Below are positions 17,916 to 26,924 of a stretch of 64,000 nt of DNA, piece after piece (position 1 is the first letter of the stretch; each line of letters begins with the position of its first letter). The DNA is taken from assembly GCF_001702265.1 (NCBI RefSeq), contig NZ_MAUE01000004.1:45301-109300 (forward strand). Direction: 5' to 3'. The stretch comes from Pseudomonas aylmerensis. GTDB taxonomy: Bacteria; Pseudomonadota; Gammaproteobacteria; Pseudomonadales; Pseudomonadaceae. Below the pieces are notes generated by a model that was not told the DNA's origin, ran no database searches, and saw nothing but the letters and a program-made list of their open reading frames with translations. The position numbers were made by a program, and so were the translations under genes.

Positions 17916-18224
17916 ATGAACCTCGAACACCTCACCGAACGCCTGCACCGCATTCGCGATACCAACGACTGGAAGCAGTTCCACAGCCCGAAAAACCTGG
18001 CCATGGCCGCCAGCGTGGAAATGGCCGAACTGGTCGAAATCTTCCAATGGCTGACCGAAGACCAGTCCCGCCAGTTACCTGCCGACGCACTCGCCCACGC
18101 CGGGCAGGAAGTCGGCGATATCGTGCTGTACCTGTTGTTGCTGTGCAGTGAGCTGGGCCTGGACATGAACGAGGTGGTGCGCGCCAAGCTGGCCGACAGT
18201 GAACGGCGGTTCGCCCATGAGTGA
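17916..18224 (+). CDS. MazG-like nucleotide pyrophosphohydrolase
   Basis: This 102-residue protein is of the all-alpha NTP pyrophosphatase superfamily (MazG-like/RS21-C6 group), which hydrolyses NTPs or dNTPs to monophosphates and may clean the nucleotide pool. The paired metal-binding motifs are visible: ASVEMAELVEIFQW (ExxE) and, about 30 residues later, GQEVGDIVLYL (ExxD). The ATG at 17916 has AGGAG eight bases upstream; the longer frame runs back into a REP. The last 8 bases overlap the next gene, so translation is probably coupled. Confidence 0.88.
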   Translation: MNLEHLTERLHRIRDTNDWKQFHSPKNLAMAASVEMAELVEIFQWLTEDQSRQLPADALAHAGQEVGDIVLYLLLLCSELGLDMNEVVRAKLADSERRFAHE

Positions 18225-18966
18225 CCGCCATTTCGACCAGTTGGCCACGCGCTTCGCCGAAAAGATCTACGGCGGCGCCAAAGGCGCGATTCGCCTGGCG
18301 GTACTCCAGGCCGACCTGGCCGAAGCGCTGCCTGGCCGCCCGCTGCGTGTGCTGGATATCGGCGCGGGCCTTGGGCACATGTCGCTATGGCTGGCAGAGC
18401 TCGGTCATCAGGTGACCCTGGCCGAACCCGCCGAGCCGATGCTCGAGGCCGCACGCCAACGGTTTGCCGAGGCCGGACAAACGGCGACCTTCATCCATGC
18501 GCCCTGGCAAGACCTGCTGGGCCAACTGACCGAACCCTACGACCTGGTGCTGTGCCATGCCGTGCTGGAGTGGTTGGCCGAACCCCACGCCATCCTGCCG
18601 GTGCTGCACCAGCTCACGGTGCCTGGAGGCTGGCTGTCGCTGGCGTTCTACAACCGTGATGCGCTGATTTATCGCAATCTGCTCAAGGGCCACTTCCGCA
18701 AAATGCGCAGGAATGACCTGGCCGGCGAAAAGCAGAGCCTGACCCCGCAACAGCCGCTGGACCCACGTGAGTTGGCGGCGCAACTCGAGGGGCTTTGGCA
18801 GGTCGAAAGCCAGAGTGGCGTGCGGGTTTTCCACGACTATATGCCGGTGGAATTCCAGGCCCGCGCGGATTTACAGGACCTTGTAGAGATGGAGCTCGCT
18901 CACCGTCGTCACCCAAGCTTTGCCGGACTTGGGCGTTATTTGCACTGGATCTGCCGTCCGGTATAA
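18217..18966 (+). CDS. cmoM: SAM-dependent methyltransferase, CmoM/SmtA-like
   Basis: This 249-residue class I methyltransferase has the SAM-binding motif VLDIGAGLGHMS (about 46-57) and an acidic residue at the end of strand 2 in VTLAEPAEPM. LCHAVLEWL in the middle is the post-motif characteristic of the SmtA/CmoM group. The E. coli enzyme methylates 5-carboxymethoxyuridine at the tRNA wobble position. The opening MSDRHFDQLATRFAEKIYGG and the length fit that family. The start ATG lies within the 3' end of the MazG-like gene, giving an 8-base overlap. Confidence 0.88.
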   Translation: MSDRHFDQLATRFAEKIYGGAKGAIRLAVLQADLAEALPGRPLRVLDIGAGLGHMSLWLAELGHQVTLAEPAEPMLEAARQRFAEAGQTATFIHAPWQDLLGQLTEPYDLVLCHAVLEWLAEPHAILPVLHQLTVPGGWLSLAFYNRDALIYRNLLKGHFRKMRRNDLAGEKQSLTPQQPLDPRELAAQLEGLWQVESQSGVRVFHDYMPVEFQARADLQDLVEMELAHRRHPSFAGLGRYLHWICRPV

Positions 18967-18990
18967 GCGGCCCAGTCTGCGGAGGTCGAA

Positions 18991-19593
18991 ATGCGTCGTC
19001 TCTGTTTGATCCTGTTGTCCCTTGGGCTGGGCGCCTGTTCCAGTCCCAACCCTTATGTGGCTGCTTCAGCGCCGATCCCGCCCGCCCCCGCGCAGGCAGC
19101 CAACACCTTCGATGCCAGCGCCTACCCGGCGCCGGTGCGTGACTATGGCGCCTACCGCAATTGGGCCTGGCGCAACGGCCAACTGCCGGCCGGCACTGCC
19201 TGGGCGGATTCGGCGCAAATTGCCGAGGCGGTCAGCGGCGCCCTTGACCAGCGCGGCCTGCGGCCCTTGCACGACAGCCGTCCGGCGGACCTGTTCGTGA
19301 GCGCCGATGTGCGCCTGGAGAAGCGCCTCAAGCAAGTCCAGGATGACTACGGCTATGGTTACGGCGGCTACAACCGCTATGGCAATGGTTACGGCATGTA
19401 CAACTCCGTGCCGATCGTGCGCACCTATGAAGTCCAGGTGGTGGTGGTTCGCGTCAATCTGTTCGATGCCCGCACGGGCCAGCCGGTGTGGAGTGCCAGC
19501 GCGGAAACGGGCAGCCAGGGAAGCCTCAGTGAGCGGGGAGATGCCTTGCGCCAGGCGGTGCAGAAGGCAATGACGGCCTATCCTCCGAGTTAA
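18991..19593 (+). CDS. DUF4136 lipoprotein (first of a tandem pair)
   Basis: This 200-residue lipoprotein has a signal peptide ending LGAC (lipidated Cys16). After a proline-rich linker comes the DUF4136-type core, with [14 protein letters not shown] and LDQRGLRPL, a family common as outer-membrane lipoproteins of unknown function. A low-complexity Gly/Tyr/Asn loop at about 120-135 ([20 protein letters not shown]) interrupts the core, and the protein ends with the beta-rich [28 protein letters not shown] lies 9 bases before the ATG. It is followed after 45 bases by a paralogue. Confidence 0.86.
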   Translation: MRRLCLILLSLGLGACSSPNPYVAASAPIPPAPAQAANTFDASAYPAPVRDYGAYRNWAWRNGQLPAGTAWADSAQIAEAVSGALDQRGLRPLHDSRPADLFVSADVRLEKRLKQVQDDYGYGYGGYNRYGNGYGMYNSVPIVRTYEVQVVVVRVNLFDARTGQPVWSASAETGSQGSLSERGDALRQAVQKAMTAYPPS

Positions 19594-19638
19594 CAGCTAT
19601 TCTCATTTCAAGTGCAGGTCGCTCTTTGGAGAACAACC

Positions 19639-20196
19639 ATGTTTCGTCGTATCGCTACGCTCGCGTTTGTTGTGCTGCTGGGCGGTTGCCAGAATACCCA
19701 GGTCAACCACGATTTTGATGCCAGCCGGGACTTCGGCGCCTACCGCAGCTGGGCCTGGAAAGACCCGGCGCTGCAATACCGCCCGGATGATCCACGGATC
19801 AAGAGCGACCTTACCGAGCAACGCATTCGGCAGGCGGTGGGTGAGCAACTCGACCAGCGCGGCCTGCGCCCGGCTGCGGCCGGCACCAAGGCTGACTTGA
19901 GCGTGCAGGCCTATCTCATCGTCGAGGACCGCCAGCAGCAAGTCACCACCAACTACGGCGGCGCCTGGGGTGGCCCCTGGAATGGCTACTGGGGCGGGCC
20001 GATGTACAACGAAACCCGCAACGTGACTTACAAAGTCGCCACCATCCAGATCGATCTGCTCGACGGCAAGGACGGCAAGCTGGTGTGGCGCGGCAGTGAC
20101 GAGCAAATGATGGCCACTTCCCCAAACCCGCAGGACCGCGACAAAGCCATCCGTACCACGGTCAATCGCGTCCTCTCCAGCTATCCCCCTCACTAA
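19639..20196 (+). CDS. DUF4136 lipoprotein (second of a tandem pair)
   Basis: This 185-residue lipoprotein is paralogous to the preceding gene. The signal peptide MFRRIATLAFVVLLGGC ends in a lipobox (Cys17). The shared core shows FGAYRSWAWKDPALQ and LDQRGLRP, then a Gly/Trp/Tyr-rich loop (GGAWGGPWNGYWGGP) where the first copy has Gly/Tyr/Asn, then VTYKVATIQIDLLDGKDGKLVW. The ATG at 19639 is chosen because TTGGAGA lies just upstream and a signal peptide starts there. Function unknown; the tandem suggests duplication followed by divergence of the loop. Confidence 0.86.
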   Translation: MFRRIATLAFVVLLGGCQNTQVNHDFDASRDFGAYRSWAWKDPALQYRPDDPRIKSDLTEQRIRQAVGEQLDQRGLRPAAAGTKADLSVQAYLIVEDRQQQVTTNYGGAWGGPWNGYWGGPMYNETRNVTYKVATIQIDLLDGKDGKLVWRGSDEQMMATSPNPQDRDKAIRTTVNRVLSSYPPH

Positions 20197-20207
20197 AACC
20201 ACTATCC

Positions 20208-20235
20208 CATGTGGGAGCAGGCTTGCTCCCACATG
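20208..20235. terminator. REP-derived hairpin, probable transcript end
   Basis: CATGTGGGAGCA and TGCTCCCACATG form a perfect 12-bp stem with a GGCT loop just after the second DUF4136 gene. It is a compact REP of the GTGGGAGC class. No T-run follows, so termination is an inference from position. Confidence 0.6.
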
Positions 20236-20354
20236 AGGCCTGCTGCCGCCGGTGAATTCCCGTTAGTCACCCGGGTGGCGCCGGGCCAGCGCACCCTCCA
20301 AGCCTTGTCTACACTTCACACCAACTACGGAGAGTAAGCGCTAAGGAGTGCCTG

Positions 20355-22313
20355 ATGTCTCCCCGACTTGGTTCCCGGCAGCGTGGTGCAATTGGCTTGA
20401 TGGCGGCGGGTACCCTGGCGGTAGCCCTGGTGTTCATGCTGTTGGCAGTGGACAGCGGTCGCTTGTATATGGAAAAGCGCCGGCTGCAGTCCATCGCCGA
20501 CACCGCCGCCCTGGAAGCCGCCGGCCGTGGCGGCTTGTGCACGCCCTCGACTACTGCCAATGACTATGCGGTGCAGAACGCCACCCGCAATGGTTTCACC
20601 GTGGTTGCGGGCGACACCAGTCGTGGCTTGGCAGTTACCTGCGGCTCGCTGGTGACCAATGCCAGCAATGTCCGCGTGTTTAGCGCAGACCCCACAAAAA
20701 ACGATGCCGTGCGGGTGATCGCCACGCGCAGCGTGGTGACCAGCATCGCCAGTGGTCTCTGGAACATGTTCAGCGGCGTGCCGGTGTCCACCCAGATGAC
20801 CTTGAGCGCGACCGCCGTGGCCGCATATGCACCGCCGGTGGCACAGCTGACGATCCGCAGCAGCCTGGCGTCGGTGGATTCCACGAAGTCGCCGATACTG
20901 AACCTGGTCATCGGCAATCTGCTCGGTGGCAACCTGTCCCTGACAGCCGCGAGCTGGAATGGCTTGCTGACGACAAACCTGAATATGCTCAGCTACTTGG
21001 ACCAGCTGGCCATTCAGCTGAATGTGAAGGCCGGTGATTACGACGCGCTGTTGAGCACCGCTGTATCCGCTAGTCAATTAATCGACGCAGCCGTAAAGGT
21101 GTTGCAAAAAAACGGCTCGGTAGCGACGGCAGTCATCAACGACGTGATCTCAGTAAAAGCCATCGCGCCAAATACCCAGCTGTTGACCGTTGGAGATCTG
21201 CTCAAAGTCGCCACCGGAACACCGGCCGCCGCGTTGAATACCAGTGTCCAGTTGTTTCAGTTACTGCAGACCGTGGCACAACTGTCCAGCAGCAAGAGTG
21301 CGGTGAGTGCCGCTACTCAATTGAATATTCCGCTGATCGGCAATGTGTCGGTGCAAACCAAAGTGATTGAGCCTCCGCAGCTGTCGGCCATCGGCAACCC
21401 TGCAAAGGCTAAGGCGGGATTGTCGCAAACCCCGCCAAAAGATCAGATCTTTGTGCGTACGGCGCAAGTTCGCACGCTGGTGTCTATCCAGCTGCCTGTG
21501 CTCAACACGGTGAACAGTTTGACGTCGGCGGTTTCGTCCCTGACCACGCCAGTGACGAGCGTCGTCAATAACCTGCTGCATCTGAATCTTGTCGGTCTGC
21601 TGGACCCGCTTTTGTGCCTGGTGTTGAAACCTTGCGACCATACCGATGTACAGTTGCTGAATGGCCTAGACATCAACATCGAAGTGGCGAGCGCTACGTC
21701 TTATGTCACGGATTTCAGTTGTGCGAGCAGTGCGACGAAGTCACTGACGGTGATGGCGAGTACGGCGCTGGCGGATGTGTCGGTGGGGAAAGTTGACCCG
21801 GTGCAGGCATTCTCCTCGACAGCCGCGGCCACTGTTCAGCCCCTCGCTCTCGTCGATATTGGCATACAGACCTGCACGGGGATTTTCGGTTGTGGCCCAC
21901 GCCGAGCCGGTGCGGGAGGCAGCTTATTGCTATCGGTGGTTCATGCGCAGGTCGGCGGGACAAGCCAGAGCATGCTTTTTTATCCCGTTAATGAGATGAA
22001 TCAGGCGCCGACCTATCAATCGGTTCCGCCCACTTCAAATGTCGTCGCTGGCTTAGTCAATACGTTGGGTGCGATCCAAGTGACTTATGTCCCCCCGCCT
22101 GCAGGCAACGTATCGGGGGGCGCGCTGGCAGGGGTCTCGGGGCTGCTTACAACGATCACGAATACGCTGATCACTGCGGTCAAAGGCGTCTTGTCACCGG
22201 TGCTGGATCCGATTGTGAATAGTTTGCTCAGTGCACTGGGTATCACCGCCGGCAACGCCGAAGTCGGCGCCAACCTCACCTGCCACATGGGCCGCGCCTA
22301 CCTGGTGATCTAA
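20355..22313 (+). CDS. tadG: Tad pilus assembly protein TadG
   Basis: This 652-residue pseudopilin-like protein belongs to the Tad/Flp apparatus. The N-terminus GSRQRGAIGLMAAGTLAVAL leads into one membrane segment (about 15-37). It is followed by VDSGRLYMEKRRLQSIADTA, the classic TadE/TadG N-terminal signature. The large C-terminal part is exported and rich in Val, Thr, Ser and Ala. It is preceded by AAGGAG and has its own upstream region, being on the strand opposite to the main tad operon. Its TAA stop overlaps the stop of the convergent pprA gene. In P. aeruginosa TadG is needed for Flp-dependent attachment. Confidence 0.9.
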   Translation: MSPRLGSRQRGAIGLMAAGTLAVALVFMLLAVDSGRLYMEKRRLQSIADTAALEAAGRGGLCTPSTTANDYAVQNATRNGFTVVAGDTSRGLAVTCGSLVTNASNVRVFSADPTKNDAVRVIATRSVVTSIASGLWNMFSGVPVSTQMTLSATAVAAYAPPVAQLTIRSSLASVDSTKSPILNLVIGNLLGGNLSLTAASWNGLLTTNLNMLSYLDQLAIQLNVKAGDYDALLSTAVSASQLIDAAVKVLQKNGSVATAVINDVISVKAIAPNTQLLTVGDLLKVATGTPAAALNTSVQLFQLLQTVAQLSSSKSAVSAATQLNIPLIGNVSVQTKVIEPPQLSAIGNPAKAKAGLSQTPPKDQIFVRTAQVRTLVSIQLPVLNTVNSLTSAVSSLTTPVTSVVNNLLHLNLVGLLDPLLCLVLKPCDHTDVQLLNGLDINIEVASATSYVTDFSCASSATKSLTVMASTALADVSVGKVDPVQAFSSTAAATVQPLALVDIGIQTCTGIFGCGPRRAGAGGSLLLSVVHAQVGGTSQSMLFYPVNEMNQAPTYQSVPPTSNVVAGLVNTLGAIQVTYVPPPAGNVSGGALAGVSGLLTTITNTLITAVKGVLSPVLDPIVNSLLSALGITAGNAEVGANLTCHMGRAYLVI

Positions 22314-25039
22314 CCTGGCTGGACCACCGGCAGTTCCACACAAAACCGCGCGCCTTGCTCGCCATTGGTGACGCTCAGCCGTCCGCCCATGTTTTCCACA
22401 ATCCCATAGCTCACCGACAGCCCCAACCCGGTGCCGACGCCAATGGGCTTGGTGGTAAAAAACGGCTCGAAAATTCGTTCCAGCAAGCGTGGGTCGATGC
22501 CGCCGCCGTTGTCCTCGACCCAAATGCGTACGTGCCGGCTGTCGTGCTCGCAGTGCACAGCGATCCAGGGGCGGAACTGCGGGTTGTTTTCACGTTTGCC
22601 CAGCAGCGCATCACGGGCGTTGACCATCAGGTTGATCAGCACCTGCTCAAGCTGGTCGGCGTAGCCTTTGACCTGCACGCTGAAGTCCGCCGGGGTGACG
22701 CGCAGGTCCACGCCCTTGCCGCGCAACCCTTCGCCGAGCAGCGACAGCGTGCCCTCCACGGCCTGGGAGGGGTCGAAGGGCTGCTGTTCGATTTCCGAGC
22801 GGCGGCCAAACACGCGCATATGGTCCACCACACGCGCCGCGCGTTGGACCTGGGCATCGATGCGCTGGAGCTTTTCCGTCAGGTAGTCGATCTGCGCGTC
22901 GCCGTTGCCCAGGCGCTTGAGCACATTGACGATGGCCATGCGCATCACATTCAGCGGCTGGTTGATCTCGTGGGCCAGGCCCGTGGCCATTTCCCCGAGG
23001 GTGGCCATCTTCGCGCTCTGGGTCAGTTGTTGCTGGGAGCGACGTACCTCAGTGTTATCGCGGCCAACGGCCTGCACTTCCACCAATACGCCTTGCTCAT
23101 CGAATACACCACGGTCGGACCACACCCACCAGGCATGTTCCCGACCCGGCAGTTGCAGGCTGATTTCGGCGGTGCTCACCGGGAATTCCGGGGTCAGTTG
23201 GCGGATGCGCTGGATAAATGCCTGGCGCTGTTCGTCCGACAACCAATCACCGAGGTGAAGCCCCGGCAGTTGCTCTGGCCGGCACTCCAGGTAGTTGGCC
23301 AGTGGCGTGTTGCCGAAGGTCAGGGTCAAGTCCGGGCGATAGCGGCAGATCATCGCCGGCGAGTCTTCCACCAGGATGCGATAGCGTTCTTCGCTCTGCT
23401 TGATCTGCTCGGCGGCCAGGGTCGCCTCGGTCACGTCGAGCCACAGCCCGACGGCTTCTACCGGCAGGCCCAGGTCATCGCGCAGCAACTTGGCCTCGTC
23501 GAGCAGCCAATGGTAGGCACCCTGCTTGTCACGCACCCGGTAGCGACTGCGCACATTGCCTTCGCGCAGCAGTTGGCGGGTGCGATCAAAGTACAGGTCG
23601 CGGTCTTCGGGGTGGACCAGTGCGGCCAGGCTGTCATGGCTGCAATCGTCCAGGGTCCAGCCCAGCACGGGCAGCAGGCTGTCGCTGAAGAAGGCCGGGT
23701 GCAACGCGCCGCCGACGTAGCGCTGTACATAGATCACCGCCGGTGAACTCGCGATCACGTTGTCCAGGCGCGCATGGGCGGCGGCGGCTTGCAGTTGCTG
23801 GTTCTTGATGTCGCTGATGTCGAGCATGAAGCCGATCCAGCGCCGACTGTCGCCCGCGGCCAGTACCTGGCCCTGCACGCGATACCAGAGCGGCTGGTCG
23901 GCGTCGGTGCGTTGCAGGCGGACGCTGGTCAGCAGGGGTTTGCCCAGGGCCTGCAAATCCTGCAGGCGGCTGTTGAGCTCCTGGCGATCGGCGGGATGAA
24001 TCAGCTCCAGCCACAGGCCCAGCGCCTGGCGCGTCGCGCCGTCTTCCTGGCCGAGGCTGCGCAACAGGCTCGGGGCGAGTTGGATTTCCTCGGTGGCGGG
24101 CAGCAGTTCCCACCAACCGGTGCCGAGCAGGCCTTGCAGGGCTTCCATGCGTTCCAGTTGTTGGTGCGCGCGCTGTTCGCGCAGGCGGCTGAGCAACGGC
24201 GCGGCGAGGGCAGCGGCAAGGTCCAGCCAGTCGCGTTCGCGGGTCTGTGGCTCGCCGATGTAGCAACCGCACAGCAGCCAGGCGGCAACGCCCTCGGCGT
24301 CGCGATACGGCACCAGCAACCCGTCGGCATGGCCGAAGAGGCTGAGCAGGCGCGGGTGATCATTGCGTGCCTCGGCCAGGCTCAGCGATACGTTGCCGTT
24401 GACGCCGTCCAGGCCGGTGCCGAGGTGCTGGCCCGTTTGCCACAGGGCCGGTGCGTCATGGGCGGTGTATTGGCTGTAGATCCGCCAACCCCGCTCGTCG
24501 TCATCGGGCACTGCCAGGGCAACACAGGGGATTCGCCAGTGCTGTGCCAGGCTGCGCAGCTGCTCGGTGACCACGTCGGGCAAGCGACCCAGGCTGCAGA
24601 CGCGCAACTGCTCGCTCATGCGGCCAGCCAGTTGGTGGTTCTGCTCGCGCTGCCCGGCCTGTTGCCTGCCGGTCAGCAAGTCACCGATGTCGAGCAAGCG
24701 CAGGATCCAGCCGTCACTCTCTGGCTCGACCCAGCCGCGGGTGTGCAGCACCTGCCCGATACCCTGGAAATCCAGGTCGAGGCTTTGACGTTGCCAGTCG
24801 GCGGGCTGGCCTTCGACGCTCAGCGCGCTGCCGGCACACAGCAGGTCTCGCAATAATGGCCGGGCTTCGGCCACGCTCTGCGCGGCCAATTGCTGACGCA
24901 GCGTGCCGCTGAGGCTGACGACACGGCCTTGGTCATCCAGTCGCACATGCAGCCCGGCAGCCGGCACCGCTTGCGGCTCGAGAACCTGCGGGCGGGTGCG
25001 GCCCGACAGGCGCCCGAAAAGGTTATCCCCCGCGGTCAA
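22310..25039 (-). CDS. pprA: Sensor histidine kinase PprA
   Basis: This 909-residue multi-PAS histidine kinase is the sensor partner of PprB, which controls Tad pilus and adhesin genes in pseudomonads. The N-terminal half contains PAS/GAF-like regions; the clearest PAS units lie at about 290-420, 425-550 and 560-680. The kinase core has the H-box GLAHEINQPLN with phospho-acceptor His690, the N-box LINLMVNARDAL, the G1 motif VEDNGGGIDP and the G2 motif GVGTGLGLSVSYG. No membrane segment is evident, so it is probably cytoplasmic. The TTG start overlaps the TGA stop of the TadE-like gene, implying translational coupling. Confidence 0.88.
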   Translation of the reverse strand: MTAGDNLFGRLSGRTRPQVLEPQAVPAAGLHVRLDDQGRVVSLSGTLRQQLAAQSVAEARPLLRDLLCAGSALSVEGQPADWQRQSLDLDFQGIGQVLHTRGWVEPESDGWILRLLDIGDLLTGRQQAGQREQNHQLAGRMSEQLRVCSLGRLPDVVTEQLRSLAQHWRIPCVALAVPDDDERGWRIYSQYTAHDAPALWQTGQHLGTGLDGVNGNVSLSLAEARNDHPRLLSLFGHADGLLVPYRDAEGVAAWLLCGCYIGEPQTRERDWLDLAAALAAPLLSRLREQRAHQQLERMEALQGLLGTGWWELLPATEEIQLAPSLLRSLGQEDGATRQALGLWLELIHPADRQELNSRLQDLQALGKPLLTSVRLQRTDADQPLWYRVQGQVLAAGDSRRWIGFMLDISDIKNQQLQAAAAHARLDNVIASSPAVIYVQRYVGGALHPAFFSDSLLPVLGWTLDDCSHDSLAALVHPEDRDLYFDRTRQLLREGNVRSRYRVRDKQGAYHWLLDEAKLLRDDLGLPVEAVGLWLDVTEATLAAEQIKQSEERYRILVEDSPAMICRYRPDLTLTFGNTPLANYLECRPEQLPGLHLGDWLSDEQRQAFIQRIRQLTPEFPVSTAEISLQLPGREHAWWVWSDRGVFDEQGVLVEVQAVGRDNTEVRRSQQQLTQSAKMATLGEMATGLAHEINQPLNVMRMAIVNVLKRLGNGDAQIDYLTEKLQRIDAQVQRAARVVDHMRVFGRRSEIEQQPFDPSQAVEGTLSLLGEGLRGKGVDLRVTPADFSVQVKGYADQLEQVLINLMVNARDALLGKRENNPQFRPWIAVHCEHDSRHVRIWVEDNGGGIDPRLLERIFEPFFTTKPIGVGTGLGLSVSYGIVENMGGRLSVTNGEQGARFCVELPVVQPG

Positions 25040-25479
25040 AACTGGATACTCGAACTGGCCGTCAGGTTGGTCGGCAGGCTCGGTACGTTGCCTATGCCGG
25101 GGATCACCAGCGCCGGGAATACCGAGTTGAGGTTGGCACTGGGGTAGGTGATCGCGACGGTCAGCGTGGTGCCGGTGTAGGTGGCACTGACGAAGGAGGG
25201 CTGGAACTGGAAGCTTGCGGGGATCCAGCTCAATTGCGCGGCGACGGTATCTTTCGCGCGCTGGGTGACCTGCGTCGGGTAGGCGGTTCCGGCCGCGACC
25301 GGGTCTATCGACATGGCCTGGCGCACCGCCTCGGCTGCGGCCTGGTTGAATGACTGCATCAATAACAGCGGCAGGCTATAGCTGACCAACCCATAAAACA
25401 CGGCAAAGAAGATCCCGAAGACCAGGGCGAACTCGATCGCCGCAGCACCTTTTTGCTTTCTGGGGAGGCCTGTTTTCAT
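25036..25479 (-). CDS. tadE: TadE/TadF-like pseudopilin
   Basis: This 147-residue minor pseudopilin has the TadE-like N-terminus KQKGAAAIEFALVFGIFFAV, where Gly before AAAIEF is the likely prepilin peptidase site with Glu at +5. One membrane segment follows (about 14-40), then a periplasmic part. It is the only TadE/TadF-type gene seen in this locus, apart from TadG. It shares an overlap with pprA and is divergent from the prepilin peptidase gene 72 bases away. Confidence 0.87.
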   Translation of the reverse strand: MKTGLPRKQKGAAAIEFALVFGIFFAVFYGLVSYSLPLLLMQSFNQAAAEAVRQAMSIDPVAAGTAYPTQVTQRAKDTVAAQLSWIPASFQFQPSFVSATYTGTTLTVAITYPSANLNSVFPALVIPGIGNVPSLPTNLTASSSIQF

Positions 25480-25551
25480 GACTGCGTCTACCCTGACGGC
25501 TACTACCTGATATCAGCATAGAATCAATCAGCAAAAAGGGATGTTTTTTAC

Positions 25552-26001
25552 GTGATCCATGGCGTGGTGATAGTGCTCTGGCTGGGGCTCTGTGCGGTGC
25601 AGGATATGCGTCAGCGACAGATCGCCAATGGGTTGACCTTGGGGGTTGGGCTGCTGGCCTTACTTTATTTGAGCTGGACGGGTGTCACCTGGCTGGGTGC
25701 GCCGGCGAAGGAGGGTGGCTGGGCGTTTGCCCTGGCGCTGCTGTTGGGCCTGCCCGGCTATGTGCTGGGACGCTTTGGCGCGGGCGATGTAAAGCTGTTG
25801 GCCGCGTTGGGAATGGCCACCACCGTGGACCCTTTGTTGTGGTCATTGATCGGCGCTGCGCCCGTCCTGGGCGCGTGGCTGCTTATCCATCAATGGGTTA
25901 GCGCGGGCCATGCGAAACCGGGTGTGGAGGCGTCAACAAAACAGCCTTTTGCGCCGTTTTTATTGACAGGTTTCGCGCTGTATTTATTTTGGATCCATTA
26001 G
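25552..26001 (+). CDS. fppA: Type IVb prepilin peptidase FppA (TadV/CpaA)
   Basis: This 149-residue polytopic aspartic protease of the A24 family cleaves the Flp prepilin and TadE-type pseudopilins. The two catalytic aspartates are visible: Asp18 in CAVQDMRQRQIAN and Asp79 in the FGAGDVKLL (GxGD) motif. About five hydrophobic segments cover the rest. It lacks the N-terminal methyltransferase part of PilD, as expected for the Tad class. The GTG start is preceded by AAAAAGGGA at slightly long spacing. Confidence 0.9.
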   Translation: MIHGVVIVLWLGLCAVQDMRQRQIANGLTLGVGLLALLYLSWTGVTWLGAPAKEGGWAFALALLLGLPGYVLGRFGAGDVKLLAALGMATTVDPLLWSLIGAAPVLGAWLLIHQWVSAGHAKPGVEASTKQPFAPFLLTGFALYLFWIH

Positions 26002-26020
26002 TCGCACAAGGCCTTTATCG

Positions 26021-26032
26021 CTATGTACATAG
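26021..26032. promoter_or_regulatory. 12-bp perfect palindrome upstream of pprB
   Basis: CTATGTACATAG is self-complementary and lies about 100 bases before the pprB start, in an AT-richer gap. It could be an operator for a dimeric regulator. No known regulator is assigned. Confidence 0.35.
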
Positions 26033-26127
26033 TCATAAAGTAGGTCTACGTTTATTGAGTAGATGTATAGGATTCTTCGTCGAAAGGGATAGGTCAATCT
26101 ATTGGCTTTCCAGGCATGGAGTAGCGC

Positions 26128-26913
26128 GTGAACAAGCTCACATCGGCAGTAAAAGTGCTCGTGGTCGACGATCAGCCGCTGATCGTGGAAGAGCTCTGCG
26201 AATTTCTCGAAAACAGTGGTTATCGTTGTGTCCCGTGTGAGTCCAGCCGCCACGCCTTGAAGCGTTTCAGCGAAGACGCCGAGATCGGCCTGGTGCTGTG
26301 CGATCTGCACATGCCCGACATGGATGGCATCGAGCTGGTCCAGGCCATGCAAAAGGTCGCCGGCAAGCAGCGCGCGTTCGAAGCGATCATGCTCACCGGG
26401 CGTGCCGACAAGCAGGACGTGATCAAGGCCTTGCGCGCAGGCATCTCCGATTACTACCAGAAGCCGATCAACCTCGATGAATTGCTCGAAGGCCTGCAAC
26501 GCCAGGAAGCGGCGTTGGAGGAACGGCAAAAAGAGCTGCAACTGGGGCACCTGAACCAGAAGCTGCAGTACCTTTCCGAGTCGATCAATGACTTGTACCA
26601 GGACCTCGACAAAGTACGTCGCAGCCCGAATGCAGGGCTGTCCGACGATGGCGAGTCAGCCGAAGAGGCCGGGCCGGTGGAAATCCCGACCATCTTCAAT
26701 CAGCTCTCGCCCCGTCAGCTGGACGTGGCGCGGCTGGTGGGCAAGGGCCAGACCAACTATCAGATTGCCTGCGAGCTGGGCATCACCGAAAACACGGTCA
26801 AGCTGTATGTGTCCCAGGTCTTGCGCCTGACCCATATGCATAACCGCACCCAACTGGCATTGGCGTTGTCGCCGAACAATTCGGCAATGCGCCAGCGGGT
26901 GACGGCCCACTGA
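26128..26913 (+). CDS. pprB: Response regulator PprB (receiver plus LuxR-type HTH)
   Basis: This 261-residue response regulator is the partner of PprA. In P. aeruginosa it activates the tad locus and other adhesin genes. The receiver domain (about 8-120) has the acidic pair VVDD, phospho-acceptor Asp59 in LCDLHMP, Thr90 and Lys112 in YQKP. A helical coiled-coil linker (about 118-165) follows, then an acidic linker, then a LuxR/NarL HTH (about 193-250) with LSPRQLDVARLVGKGQTNYQ and ITENTVKLYVSQVL. The GTG start has GGAG seven bases upstream. Confidence 0.93.
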   Translation: MNKLTSAVKVLVVDDQPLIVEELCEFLENSGYRCVPCESSRHALKRFSEDAEIGLVLCDLHMPDMDGIELVQAMQKVAGKQRAFEAIMLTGRADKQDVIKALRAGISDYYQKPINLDELLEGLQRQEAALEERQKELQLGHLNQKLQYLSESINDLYQDLDKVRRSPNAGLSDDGESAEEAGPVEIPTIFNQLSPRQLDVARLVGKGQTNYQIACELGITENTVKLYVSQVLRLTHMHNRTQLALALSPNNSAMRQRVTAH

Positions 26914-26924
26914 CGCGCGCAGCG

